Shown here: positions 52,554 to 60,689 of the stretch, in pieces
Layout: the number at the start of each line of letters is the position of its first letter
Position numbering within the stretch: position 1 is the stretch's first letter
NCBI GenBank assembly: GCA_030653175.1
Contig: JAURZV010000052.1
Location: forward strand, 116,931-180,930
Length of the DNA: 64,000 nt
Source of the DNA: Methylobacter sp.
GTDB taxonomy: Bacteria > Pseudomonadota > Gammaproteobacteria > Methylococcales > Methylomonadaceae
Direction of reading: 5' to 3'
Notes under the pieces: model-generated
The model's input: the letters and a program-made list of their open reading frames with translations, nothing else
What the model was told of the DNA's origin: nothing
Databases searched by the model: none
Made by a program: the position numbers and the translations under genes

Positions 52554-55445
52554 GTGACGAGTATGATCATAAACATTGATAACCAAGACGAAAATAACCA
52601 AAACGAACTATTTGAAAATTGGTTTGAGATCATTACTGGTTTCCCAAGTTTTCGTTGGCAAAGACGTCTTTTCGCTAGTTTTCTGGACGGGGATATTCCA
52701 GCTATGCTGGATTTACCCACCGGTCTCGGCAAAACATCTGTGATGGTGATTTGGCTGTTAGCGCGAGCTTTTAATCCTTCACTACCTCGTCGTCTTGTCT
52801 ATGTAGTCGATAGAAGAGTTGTGGTAGATCAAGCCACAAAGGCGGCAGAAATCTTACGGATTGCCTTGGAAGAAAAAGTCGAACTCGCCGGTCTACGTAT
52901 TCGCCTTGGACTGACAAATACTCAATTGCCTGTGTCAACATTACGCGGAAAATTTGTCGACAACCGTGAATGGCTTGCTGATCCCGCTGTACCGGCAATC
53001 ATTGTTGGCACTATAGATATGATCGGTTCCCGTTTGCTGTTTGAGGGTTACGGTGTATCTCGTAGCATGAGACGTTATCATGCCGGATTTTTGGGAGCGG
53101 ATACCCTATGCGTGCTTGATGAAGCTCATTTGTGTCCCTCATTCGAAGCCTTGGTAAATGACATAACAAACAACAGTATCTTTATGCCGCACGGCGAGGA
53201 GCTGCGCCAGCTAATCCCCTGTTTTTATTATTTGCCGCTTTCGGCTACAGGACGTAAAGAGAACGAAAAAGCGTTTCGACTTGTACAGGAAGATTATCAA
53301 GACAGTGAGGTGGCAAAACGTTTATCGGCAAACAAAAATCTTGTTATCGATGCACTTGATGAAGGTGGGACTCTTAGCAGCCGCTTGGCGGATCATGCTT
53401 GGGAAAATCGCGGTACGAATAACCGGGTTTTGGTTTATTGCGACCGCCGAGAAGATGCCAAAAAAGTGGCAACGGAACTCGATGTTCGAATGAAGAGGGA
53501 AAAACTAACCTGCCCGATTAACCTTCTTGTTGGTGCTCGCCGTGTCTTGGAGCGTCAGAAATTGGCGGGGTGGTTAGAGCAAAATGGTTTTCTTGCGGGT
53601 TCATTCCAGAAACGGAAAACACCGGTATTTCTGATCGCTACTTCGGCTGGCGAAGTCGGTATCGATCTCGATGCAGATCACATGATTTGTGATCTGGTGG
53701 CCTTCGAACGAATGGTACAACGATTGGGGCGGGTAAATAGGCGTGGCGAACGCAATTCAAAGATTGTCGTAGTTACTCTCGAACCAAAGAAATCCAAATT
53801 GGATCGTCCTCCAAAGCCATTAGAACAAAAATCGATAGAGCCTGAAGCGCCGGTAGCTCCAGAGCGAACTGCCGACAAATCTATAAAAGAAGCATACAAG
53901 GCAAAAAAGAAAGACTTTGAATCCGAGTTGAAAGCATATAACGAAGGTAAAAAAAGTTATAGCCAAAAGCTGGAAACTTACTGTAAAAAACGTGAAGAAT
54001 ACAATCTGGCATGGAGCTTATATCGAATTTTTAAAGCACGTAAATTAATCTTGGATAGCTTGAATGGCAATGCAAACCCCGGCGCTATTGTGAAGCTCAA
54101 AGAAAGGGCTGCAACAAGCAAACGATTGGAAATTCTGCTTCGCCATGCCACTTCATCGGAACCTCTACGACCAGATTTAACTCGCGCACTGGTAGATGCC
54201 TGGTCTATGACCTCGCTTGAAGCTCATACCGGCAGACCTGAAATCGAACCTTGGCTTCGCGGTTGGATTGACAAGGATGCGCCAGAGACAACGGTTGCTT
54301 GGCGGCATTTTTTGCCATGGAGAGAAAGAGAAATACAGCCTAACCCGACAGATGCCAATGCGTTCTTCGAAGCCGCTCCCATTCATTTGAGCGAAACGTT
54401 GGATGCGCCTACCAGCGAGATTACCGAGGTACTCATTAAAAGGGCTACTGCCTTATTGAAAAATAAGGATTACGAAACAGTATTAGGCCGCAAATCGCCC
54501 GCAGCTTTGGTGTTCAATCGCTCGGGTAAATTACAGCAGGCCTTCACAGTCGGTAGTTTGGCCGAAATAGATAAAAGTAAGCTAAAGCAACTTTTGCAGG
54601 GTAAGCAAATAGTTATTTCGCGAGCACTCGGTGGATTAAATGGTGACGGTTTGCTTGATGGTTCGGCAGATAGCAAACTCAATACCCTTGATAACGGTTG
54701 GCTCGATACTGATCTTCAAGAAACCATCGGTTATCGAATTAGACTCAATGATTCGACAGATAGCAACGCTGGTGGTTGGCGAGTCATTCATACTTACCAA
54801 TTAAGTGATAGCGAGGATGAAGAAAATCCTCTGAACCTTGTTGTTCAAGCGTTTCGGGGCACAACTGCCTCTAGACAAGGCGACCCGGCTGTATCTCGTT
54901 ATGAGCAATCACTTACTGACCACCATGAATGGGCGGGCAAAGAAGCTGAAACAATCGCCCGAGCGCTTGGGCTTTCCAACGAATACTCGAACATGTTGAT
55001 TGCGGCTGTGCGAGGACATGATCTCGGCAAAAACCGCGAGCTATGGCAAAACGCTATGAACGCACCCACAACTGGCCGCCCCTACGCAAAAACCAAGGGC
55101 GGCGGAAATTTTCGTCTGCTTAGCGGTTATCGACATGAATTTGGTTCGCTGGGCGATATTCAATATGACGAAGCAATAAACCAACTGGCAGAAGAGTTAA
55201 AGGAACTCGCCTTGCACTGCATTGCCTCCCATCACGGCTACGCGTGTCCGGTAATTCCGCCTATCGATCCCAGCGCCCCGCCATCCGTGCTTGCAGCACG
55301 GGCACAGGAGGCCGCTCTACGGTTCGCAAACTTGCAGCGGCGTTGGGGGCCTTGGGGGCTTGCCTGGTGGGAAGCGGTGTTCCGGGCAGCCGATCATCGC
55401 GCCTCTCGGAAACTCGATGAACAACTAAAAACGGAGGGTAAATAA
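52554..55445 (+). CDS. cas3: Type I-G CRISPR helicase-nuclease Cas3 (helicase then HD)
   Basis: 963 residues. SF2 helicase first: Walker A LPTGLGKTS at 54-62, LDEAHLCPSFEA, SATGRKENE, and motif VI VQRLGRVNRRGE. A charged linker (about 405-480, rich in Lys, Glu, Pro) follows. The HD nuclease is C-terminal (DHHEWAGKEAE, RGHDLGKNRELW, HCIASHHGY), an order characteristic of subtype I-G/I-U Cas3 and opposite to most type I systems. Start is GTG 52554 or ATG 52563; neither has a strong ribosome site. Its TAA overlaps the next ATG (TAATG). Confidence 0.94.
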   Translation: MTSMIINIDNQDENNQNELFENWFEIITGFPSFRWQRRLFASFLDGDIPAMLDLPTGLGKTSVMVIWLLARAFNPSLPRRLVYVVDRRVVVDQATKAAEILRIALEEKVELAGLRIRLGLTNTQLPVSTLRGKFVDNREWLADPAVPAIIVGTIDMIGSRLLFEGYGVSRSMRRYHAGFLGADTLCVLDEAHLCPSFEALVNDITNNSIFMPHGEELRQLIPCFYYLPLSATGRKENEKAFRLVQEDYQDSEVAKRLSANKNLVIDALDEGGTLSSRLADHAWENRGTNNRVLVYCDRREDAKKVATELDVRMKREKLTCPINLLVGARRVLERQKLAGWLEQNGFLAGSFQKRKTPVFLIATSAGEVGIDLDADHMICDLVAFERMVQRLGRVNRRGERNSKIVVVTLEPKKSKLDRPPKPLEQKSIEPEAPVAPERTADKSIKEAYKAKKKDFESELKAYNEGKKSYSQKLETYCKKREEYNLAWSLYRIFKARKLILDSLNGNANPGAIVKLKERAATSKRLEILLRHATSSEPLRPDLTRALVDAWSMTSLEAHTGRPEIEPWLRGWIDKDAPETTVAWRHFLPWREREIQPNPTDANAFFEAAPIHLSETLDAPTSEITEVLIKRATALLKNKDYETVLGRKSPAALVFNRSGKLQQAFTVGSLAEIDKSKLKQLLQGKQIVISRALGGLNGDGLLDGSADSKLNTLDNGWLDTDLQETIGYRIRLNDSTDSNAGGWRVIHTYQLSDSEDEENPLNLVVQAFRGTTASRQGDPAVSRYEQSLTDHHEWAGKEAETIARALGLSNEYSNMLIAAVRGHDLGKNRELWQNAMNAPTTGRPYAKTKGGGNFRLLSGYRHEFGSLGDIQYDEAINQLAEELKELALHCIASHHGYACPVIPPIDPSAPPSVLAARAQEAALRFANLQRRWGPWGLAWWEAVFRAADHRASRKLDEQLKTEGK

Positions 55446-56302
55446 TGGGAACAGTCTCAATACCGGTTGATATTGCCAATCCAGGCCAAGTCTTTGCTTG
55501 CTTGGGGCTTTTAGAAGCGGCAGATTTGCTGTACGGCCCATCGGAAGGTTGTTTTGATTGGGATAATGAAGGAGAACCGCAATTTATTCTGAAGTCCGAA
55601 CAATCAGAAAAACCTGTTGAAGATATTCTTGCGTTTTTAGTAGATGCGACAGCTTTTGCCGTCGCTCCTTATGGTTGGGTACCGCCTAAGGGCGATGCTA
55701 CGGATTTGAAGCCAATTGGAACGTTTCCGGCGAATGAACCGGATAATCTGTCGTTGCCAATTGTTCTTCAGGATACAAAAGGAAAAATAGTGTCTTTTGG
55801 GCATTGGGCTGATGGGAGTGGAAGAGATAATTTCAAGCTTTATGCTGGAAATCGCAGCGCCTTGAAAATTGCCAACGATATGCTGCAAGCGATTGCCCAT
55901 CTTTGGGAAAAGCAGCATAACAAATTAATTAGCGATCCTTTCGGTACGCTTTGTGGCATGGGTGGAAGCTTCAATTTTGATCCTCGTGGAGCATGGACAG
56001 CTCTTGATGTTGGATATTCTTTAAATGATTTGAAGAAAGCCAAAGTTCTTGAGCAGAAAGTAATGGCATCTCCAGCAGTTGAACTCCTTGCTGCTTGGGG
56101 ACTTGAACATGCCCGACCTGATGAGATTTCACTCCGATATTACTGTTACGCCGTGTGGGATCGCCTGTTGCCCCCACAATTAGCCAGAGTTGCCATGAGC
56201 GGTAACTTTGCACCTATTCAGCAACGGCGCTATCGTTTTCAGCTCGATATGTCGGGCAAAAATAAAATTATTCGTTACGCAACCGAGGAGACTACACCAT
56301 GA
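55445..56302 (+). CDS. csb3: Type I-G Cascade protein Csb3 (Cas8-like)
   Basis: 285 residues. It starts VSIPVDIANPGQVFACLGLLEAAD, has GHWADGSGRDNFKLYAGNRSA and FGTLCGMGGSFNFDPRGAWT, and ends with RRYRFQLDMSGK. Position between cas3 and csb1 and these segments match Csb3, the small Cas8-type subunit of type I-G, thought to help recognise the PAM. Overlaps both neighbours (TAATG before, ATGA after), so the effector genes are one coupled unit. The family is weakly conserved; context carries much of the call. Confidence 0.85.
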   Translation: MGTVSIPVDIANPGQVFACLGLLEAADLLYGPSEGCFDWDNEGEPQFILKSEQSEKPVEDILAFLVDATAFAVAPYGWVPPKGDATDLKPIGTFPANEPDNLSLPIVLQDTKGKIVSFGHWADGSGRDNFKLYAGNRSALKIANDMLQAIAHLWEKQHNKLISDPFGTLCGMGGSFNFDPRGAWTALDVGYSLNDLKKAKVLEQKVMASPAVELLAAWGLEHARPDEISLRYYCYAVWDRLLPPQLARVAMSGNFAPIQQRRYRFQLDMSGKNKIIRYATEETTP

Positions 56303-57459
56303 CCGAAATTCAATCTCTAACAAAAGAAACAATCAATGCTTGGGCTGATGATCCAAAAGGGCCAGTTGCTCTGATGCTGAAACAAAAGCTGCTTCCAGTT
56401 GATGGTGAGGGCGGTATCATCTTCCCGCCAACTTATGCCGACATTGGCTATTCCATCGACGTTTTATCGGACGGCACCAAGGTTGCTCAAATTGATTCGG
56501 TCCCCTCACAAGCCAATCGGATGGAACCGTTGTTTAAAGAAGGCGAATACAAAGCGCTGGTTCCGCAAATTGAATTCGATTTGGGTAAGGATAAAGAAGA
56601 CGGTTCCGAACGGTTTGTTTCGTTACTCGACTTGGCTCACCGTGCCGGGGATGCAGTCGTTCGCTCTTCTGATTTAGCAGTGCAAATGGATAGCGCATTC
56701 AAAACAATGTTGAGAAAGCACGATGCCGGCCCGTTAGCCAAGCTTGCCCCGACTTCTTTGTTATTCGGAGCTTGGGATTCCAGAGGCACTCAAGTCAAGC
56801 GTCCGCGCTTGATTCGTTCATTCATACGTGCAGAAAATATTGATGTCCTTCATAGTGCTGCTCAGTACAACAGCGTTTGGAAACTATTAGACGATCAGCA
56901 AAAGAAAGACCTTACGGATGAAGCAAAAGCTAAAAAGGTGAAGTTATCTGATAAAGGCTTTAACGATGTTCCAGCGGTTTTTCGGAAGAATGACAAGATA
57001 CAAAAATACAATAAGGATGGACATGTCAACGATGAAGCCAGGGTGCTCGGCGGAATCATCGCCCATGGCCCGATCACTCGCCAAGTTACCATCAATCTGA
57101 TTGCACTGCATTCACTCCATGGGGGCGATGACGATTCCACAACAAAATTGAGACGCTATCTGTTGGGCCTAGCCTTGGTTGCAGCAACAGCGGATATGGA
57201 GTTCTATCTGCGGGAGGGCTGTCTTTTAAAATATGTCGACGATGACGATGAGAGCTGGGAAGCAGTAGCTCGGCGCGGACAATCGCAATTTTTCAGCCTT
57301 TCTGCTGAACAAGATCGCAAAACCATCTTTGCTTACGCTAAGGAAGCAGCCGAAGTATTCGGAATTGTTCAGCCGGAAAAGCCTTATTTATTCGATATAA
57401 AGAAAGCAAAAGCGCTACTCGCCAAGAAAGAAGAAACTGAAACTGACGCTGAGGCCTAA
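56299..57459 (+). CDS. csb1: Type I-G Cascade backbone protein Csb1 (Cas7)
   Basis: 386 residues of the GSU0053 family, the Cas7-like RAMP that coats crRNA. Motifs: FPPTYADIGYSIDVLSDGTK, IDSVPSQANRMEPLF, SLLDLAHRAGDAVVRSSDL, LLFGAWDSRGTQVKRPRLIR and the C-terminal KKAKALLAKKEE. It overlaps csb3 by ATGA and ends five bases before csb2. Its N-terminal half contains the RRM-like fold inferred for the family; no catalytic role is expected. Confidence 0.93.
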   Translation: MTEIQSLTKETINAWADDPKGPVALMLKQKLLPVDGEGGIIFPPTYADIGYSIDVLSDGTKVAQIDSVPSQANRMEPLFKEGEYKALVPQIEFDLGKDKEDGSERFVSLLDLAHRAGDAVVRSSDLAVQMDSAFKTMLRKHDAGPLAKLAPTSLLFGAWDSRGTQVKRPRLIRSFIRAENIDVLHSAAQYNSVWKLLDDQQKKDLTDEAKAKKVKLSDKGFNDVPAVFRKNDKIQKYNKDGHVNDEARVLGGIIAHGPITRQVTINLIALHSLHGGDDDSTTKLRRYLLGLALVAATADMEFYLREGCLLKYVDDDDESWEAVARRGQSQFFSLSAEQDRKTIFAYAKEAAEVFGIVQPEKPYLFDIKKAKALLAKKEETETDAEA

Positions 57460-57463
57460 TGCG

Positions 57464-59617
57464 ATGAGCAGACGCGCACTTCTCGTTTCCGTTCGTCTTT
57501 TGGATGGACGTTACCACGGTAGCGGCGTGTGGCCGCCGTCTCCGTTTCGTTTATTTCAGGCTTTGGTGGCCGCCGTCCATACCGGGCGTGATGCTCCGAG
57601 TGATGAAATTAACGCGTTATGTTGGCTGGAAAATCTTGCTCCACCGATTATCGCAACGCCTAAAGCAAGGCAATCCGTTACCACTACTTATTTCGTGCCG
57701 AGAAACGGCGCGGATGCGGCTGGCGGTGATCTTGCGAAAGCTGCGAAAAATCGTGACGCTAAACTTTATCGTCCCTGGCTTTTCGATGAAAACGTTCCCT
57801 TCGTTTACATCTGGACTTTCGACGCGGATGACACGCACGCACTAGCGGTTGTCAGCATTACAGAGTTGCTTTATCAATTGGGGCGTGGCATTGATATGGC
57901 GTTTGCCACTGCCGAAAGCATTGATGCCGAGGAAGCAGAGCGAAAAATCTTGGAGCATCCGGGTTCGGTTTACCGACCTAGTCCTAACGGTTCCAGCAAT
58001 ACTTTACCTTGTCCAAGGAAAAATAATTCCCTCAATTCATTGATTAAACGCCATATTGCGCAACTTAGCAGATTGAAAGGCGAGGAATTCCGCAAAGTTC
58101 CCCCACCGCTTTTCGATATGCTGGGTTACGATTGTCCATCGGCAAAGCTTCTTTACGATATTGCCGAAAATACCTCTGCCGGTGCCTATGTCGTTCAACC
58201 GTTGACGGAAGCGGCTAAATTTGCCGAAAAGGTGCGCGACTTTGTCGCCCGTCGTTTCTCTTGTTTAGAAAGCTACCCTTTAGCCGATTATGTGGATCGT
58301 ATTATTCTTGGCCGCAATGCGGCGGAAGAAGATAAGGCCTTACGCATCCGCATCATTCCGTTACCTTCTATTGGATTCACCCATACGCCTCAGGGAATCA
58401 GGCGCTTATTGGTAGAAGTTCCGCCTGATTGTCCGATTCCGCTTGATGATATTGCATGGGCGTTTTCAGGATTGAATCTGGGTGTCGATCTTGATGCAGG
58501 TGAAGTTATCGATGAGATGGGACCTATTCTTGTGAGCGCCGATGATCGAAAAATGCTTGTCCATTATGGTATTGAAACCGACAAAATGGTACGAGTTTGG
58601 CGTACTGTTACGCCGGTTGCCCTGCCAATAAGCAGGCAGCGAGGTAAAACGTGTGGCGACGACCGAGCTATCAATGAAAATCAAATCGCTTATGCGGCAC
58701 GTCAAGCACTACGTCATGCTGGTCTTGATGCTAAAGCGGAAATATGCCATATCCAACGCGAACCTTTTGACGCGAAAGGCGCTTGCGCCGATGAGTTTGC
58801 TCACGGAAAGCGATTCCCGGCGACTCGGCTTTATCATTTGGAAGTGACATTTAATGAACCTATTTCCGGGCCAATATTGATTGGGGATGGTCGTTATCTT
58901 GGCCTCGGTTTAATGCACCCTATACAGGAATTGACCGAAGATGTGTTCTTGTTACAGATTTCTTCAAACAATCGTCCGCCGATTAAAGATCGAATGGCCT
59001 TTTTAAATGCAGTGCGTCGGGCGCTCATGGCATGTGCGCGTGATCTTGAGGGATTTCCCAGTCGTCTGTTTTCAGGGCATGAGTTTGATGGCGCACCGGC
59101 AAGATCCGGTCAACACGAACATGTTTTTCTTGCTGCTGAGGATAGCGATGATGACGGATTGTTAGATAAATTGCTCATCGTGGCTCCTTGGCGAGTGGAT
59201 CGCCACCATTGTAGCAGGCAGGAAACGCGAACGGCTTTTGAACAGGTATCATTGAAACTGGAAATTGTTCGTGCCGGTCGGCTTGGTATCTTTCAGTTTG
59301 CAAAGCCTGAGCAAGTTTTGACTGATGATAGGCTGTTACAAACATCTTCTAGTTGGCGTAGCACAACGTCTTATGAACCAACTCGTTACCCAAAGACCAT
59401 TGATGAAGCACCGGAAAAAATTGAGGCAGACATCGTTATTGAATGTCTACGACGCGGATTACCGAAGCCGAACGTTGAAATAATTTCTGTGCAAGCGGGG
59501 CGGCGTGGCGGATTTCGCGCTGATGCACGATTGCTTTTTTCTGTCGCGGTTTCGGGCCCTTTGATGCTTGGACGGGAAAGTCATAAAGGCGGTGGCTTGT
59601 TTTATGCCGAAAATTGA
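57464..59617 (+). CDS. csb2: Type I-G Cas5-Cas6 fusion protein Csb2
   Basis: 717 residues of the GSU0054 family. The N-terminal Cas5-like part begins LLVSVRLLDGRYHGSGVWPP and FRLFQALVAAVHTG; the C-terminal part is the Cas6-like crRNA endonuclease, ending with the glycine-rich GPLMLGRESHKGGGLF. The fusion both caps the 5' handle and cuts the repeat; the 36-base repeat with a 7-bp stem is its expected substrate. Last gene of the effector operon; a reverse-strand toxin-antitoxin pair separates it from cas4-1. Confidence 0.93.
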   Translation: MSRRALLVSVRLLDGRYHGSGVWPPSPFRLFQALVAAVHTGRDAPSDEINALCWLENLAPPIIATPKARQSVTTTYFVPRNGADAAGGDLAKAAKNRDAKLYRPWLFDENVPFVYIWTFDADDTHALAVVSITELLYQLGRGIDMAFATAESIDAEEAERKILEHPGSVYRPSPNGSSNTLPCPRKNNSLNSLIKRHIAQLSRLKGEEFRKVPPPLFDMLGYDCPSAKLLYDIAENTSAGAYVVQPLTEAAKFAEKVRDFVARRFSCLESYPLADYVDRIILGRNAAEEDKALRIRIIPLPSIGFTHTPQGIRRLLVEVPPDCPIPLDDIAWAFSGLNLGVDLDAGEVIDEMGPILVSADDRKMLVHYGIETDKMVRVWRTVTPVALPISRQRGKTCGDDRAINENQIAYAARQALRHAGLDAKAEICHIQREPFDAKGACADEFAHGKRFPATRLYHLEVTFNEPISGPILIGDGRYLGLGLMHPIQELTEDVFLLQISSNNRPPIKDRMAFLNAVRRALMACARDLEGFPSRLFSGHEFDGAPARSGQHEHVFLAAEDSDDDGLLDKLLIVAPWRVDRHHCSRQETRTAFEQVSLKLEIVRAGRLGIFQFAKPEQVLTDDRLLQTSSSWRSTTSYEPTRYPKTIDEAPEKIEADIVIECLRRGLPKPNVEIISVQAGRRGGFRADARLLFSVAVSGPLMLGRESHKGGGLFYAEN

Positions 59618-59681
59618 AGCTGTATTCAATACTTGGCGATATTTAAACGGTTACTTCGAGATAACGCAGTGTTATTTGTAT

Positions 59682-60023
59682 TCACAACATCCCCATCACT
59701 CCCAGCAAGCTTTTTTCCACCGCCGCCATTTCTTCGGCGGTCAGGGTTGCCAGCGGGCCTTCGCCGAAGCGGGAGCGGTCGAGGGCGCGAGGTTGGTCGG
59801 TGACAATCTGGCAGGGTTTCAGCAGGCGGCCTCGGGCATTAATGGTCAGCCGCCAACGTCTAAATGCCGGGTATACCTGGGTGGAAAGCGGCAAAATCAC
59901 CAGCATCGGCGTGATGTCTTCACCCAGTTCGTCGGACTGGACGATCAGAACCGGGCGGATTTTGCCGATTTCGCGGCCTCGCGATGGATTAAGGTTACCC
60001 ACCCAGATTTCGCCGCGTTTCAT
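59682..60023 (-). CDS. MazF/PemK-type toxin inside the cas operon
   Basis: 113 residues from ATG 60023, which overlaps the antitoxin stop (TGATG). MKRGEIWVGNLNPSRGREIG, KIRPVLIVQSDELG and VYPAFRRWRLTI are the PemK/MazF ribonuclease core (conserved Arg and Thr/Ser near GKIRPVLIV). MazF toxins cleave mRNA at specific short sites and stop growth. Transcribed against the cas genes, between effector and adaptation modules. Confidence 0.9.
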   Translation of the reverse strand: MKRGEIWVGNLNPSRGREIGKIRPVLIVQSDELGEDITPMLVILPLSTQVYPAFRRWRLTINARGRLLKPCQIVTDQPRALDRSRFGEGPLATLTAEEMAAVEKSLLGVMGML

Positions 60024-60325
60024 CACCGCCACCACTTTTCGTCAGGGTCGATACCGGCGGCGCGTTCGCTGGCGATGATGGCATCCAGACCGTCGTCAAC
60101 CAAGTCTTCGGCTATTTCCAGGGCTTCGCGGCGAATTTCCGGGTTGGAATAGGCGGCATGCATTTCCGCAACCATCTCCGCCATAAATCGCTCTTTCTCG
60201 CGGCGGGCGAGGTATTCCGTGATTGCCACGCGGGCTATTTCGGATTGGGTTTTGCCTTCCAGTTGGGCTTCGGCCTTGAGGATGGCTTCAATGTTATCGG
60301 GTAAGCGCAGGCTGATCGCAGTCAT
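60023..60325 (-). CDS. Ribbon-helix-helix antitoxin of the MazF-type toxin
   Basis: 100 residues: SLRLPDNIEAILKAEAQLEG and TQSEIARVAITEYLARREKE form the ribbon-helix-helix DNA-binding fold of CopG/Arc antitoxins; the acidic tail (EIAEDLVDDGLDAIIASE) probably wraps the toxin. It is first in the two-gene operon and should autoregulate it. A duplicated fragment of the cas4-1 start lies 31 bases upstream of its ATG, inside or beside its promoter. Confidence 0.87.
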   Translation of the reverse strand: MTAISLRLPDNIEAILKAEAQLEGKTQSEIARVAITEYLARREKERFMAEMVAEMHAAYSNPEIRREALEIAEDLVDDGLDAIIASERAAGIDPDEKWWR

Positions 60326-60356
60326 CTTGTTCTCCTAATGGTTTTTTAATAGTGCA

Positions 60357-60424
60357 AATTGTATTACAAAACGAATAACAATCAATCCCTAATCCAACTT
60401 GAACTCGCAATACCGTTACCGGAA
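60357..60424 (+). repeat. Decayed duplicate of the cas4-1 start region
   Basis: 59 of 68 bases match 60676-60743. In frame it reads TNNNQSLIQLELAIPLPE against MTNNQPLIQLELPMPFPE of cas4-1, with the start ATG changed to ACG. Only the first 18 codons are present, so it is a fragment. Confidence 0.85.
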
Positions 60425-60459
60425 GCCTGGAAACGAACGATAGAAATGAGACAAATCGG

Positions 60460-60533
60460 GTAGGGCGCTCCGTGCGCCAAAGGGATAGTAACGTTTTTCA
60501 AACATCGGTAAAGGTGCGCACGGCGCGCCCTAC
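60460..60533. repeat. Dispersed inverted repeat (GTAGGGCGC family)
   Basis: GTAGGGCGCTCCGTGCGCC (60460-60478) faces GGTGCGCACGGCGCGCCCTA (60513-60532) with minor mismatches. This repeat type is widespread in proteobacterial intergenic regions. Confidence 0.65.
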
Positions 60534-60689
60534 AGCAGCGACAACTTTGTTCAATTTACATAACCGGAAAGGCATTGTTTTCAATGGTGTTTCCTTAACT
60601 TAATGGCAATGACGCAGAGCGTGGGAACGATAAGCCCAAGTTTCGGGAAGTTATTGTCGATCATATCCTAATACGAATTGTAATACAAA

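Larger units (their letters stand above)
60326..60689. other. Gap between toxin-antitoxin pair and cas4-1
   Basis: 364 bases with no gene. It holds a decayed copy of the cas4-1 start (60357-60424), an inverted repeat of the GTAGGGCGC family (60460-60533), a fragment CAGAGCGTGGGAACGA typical of dispersed palindromes, and the cas4-1 upstream region. Confidence 0.65.
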
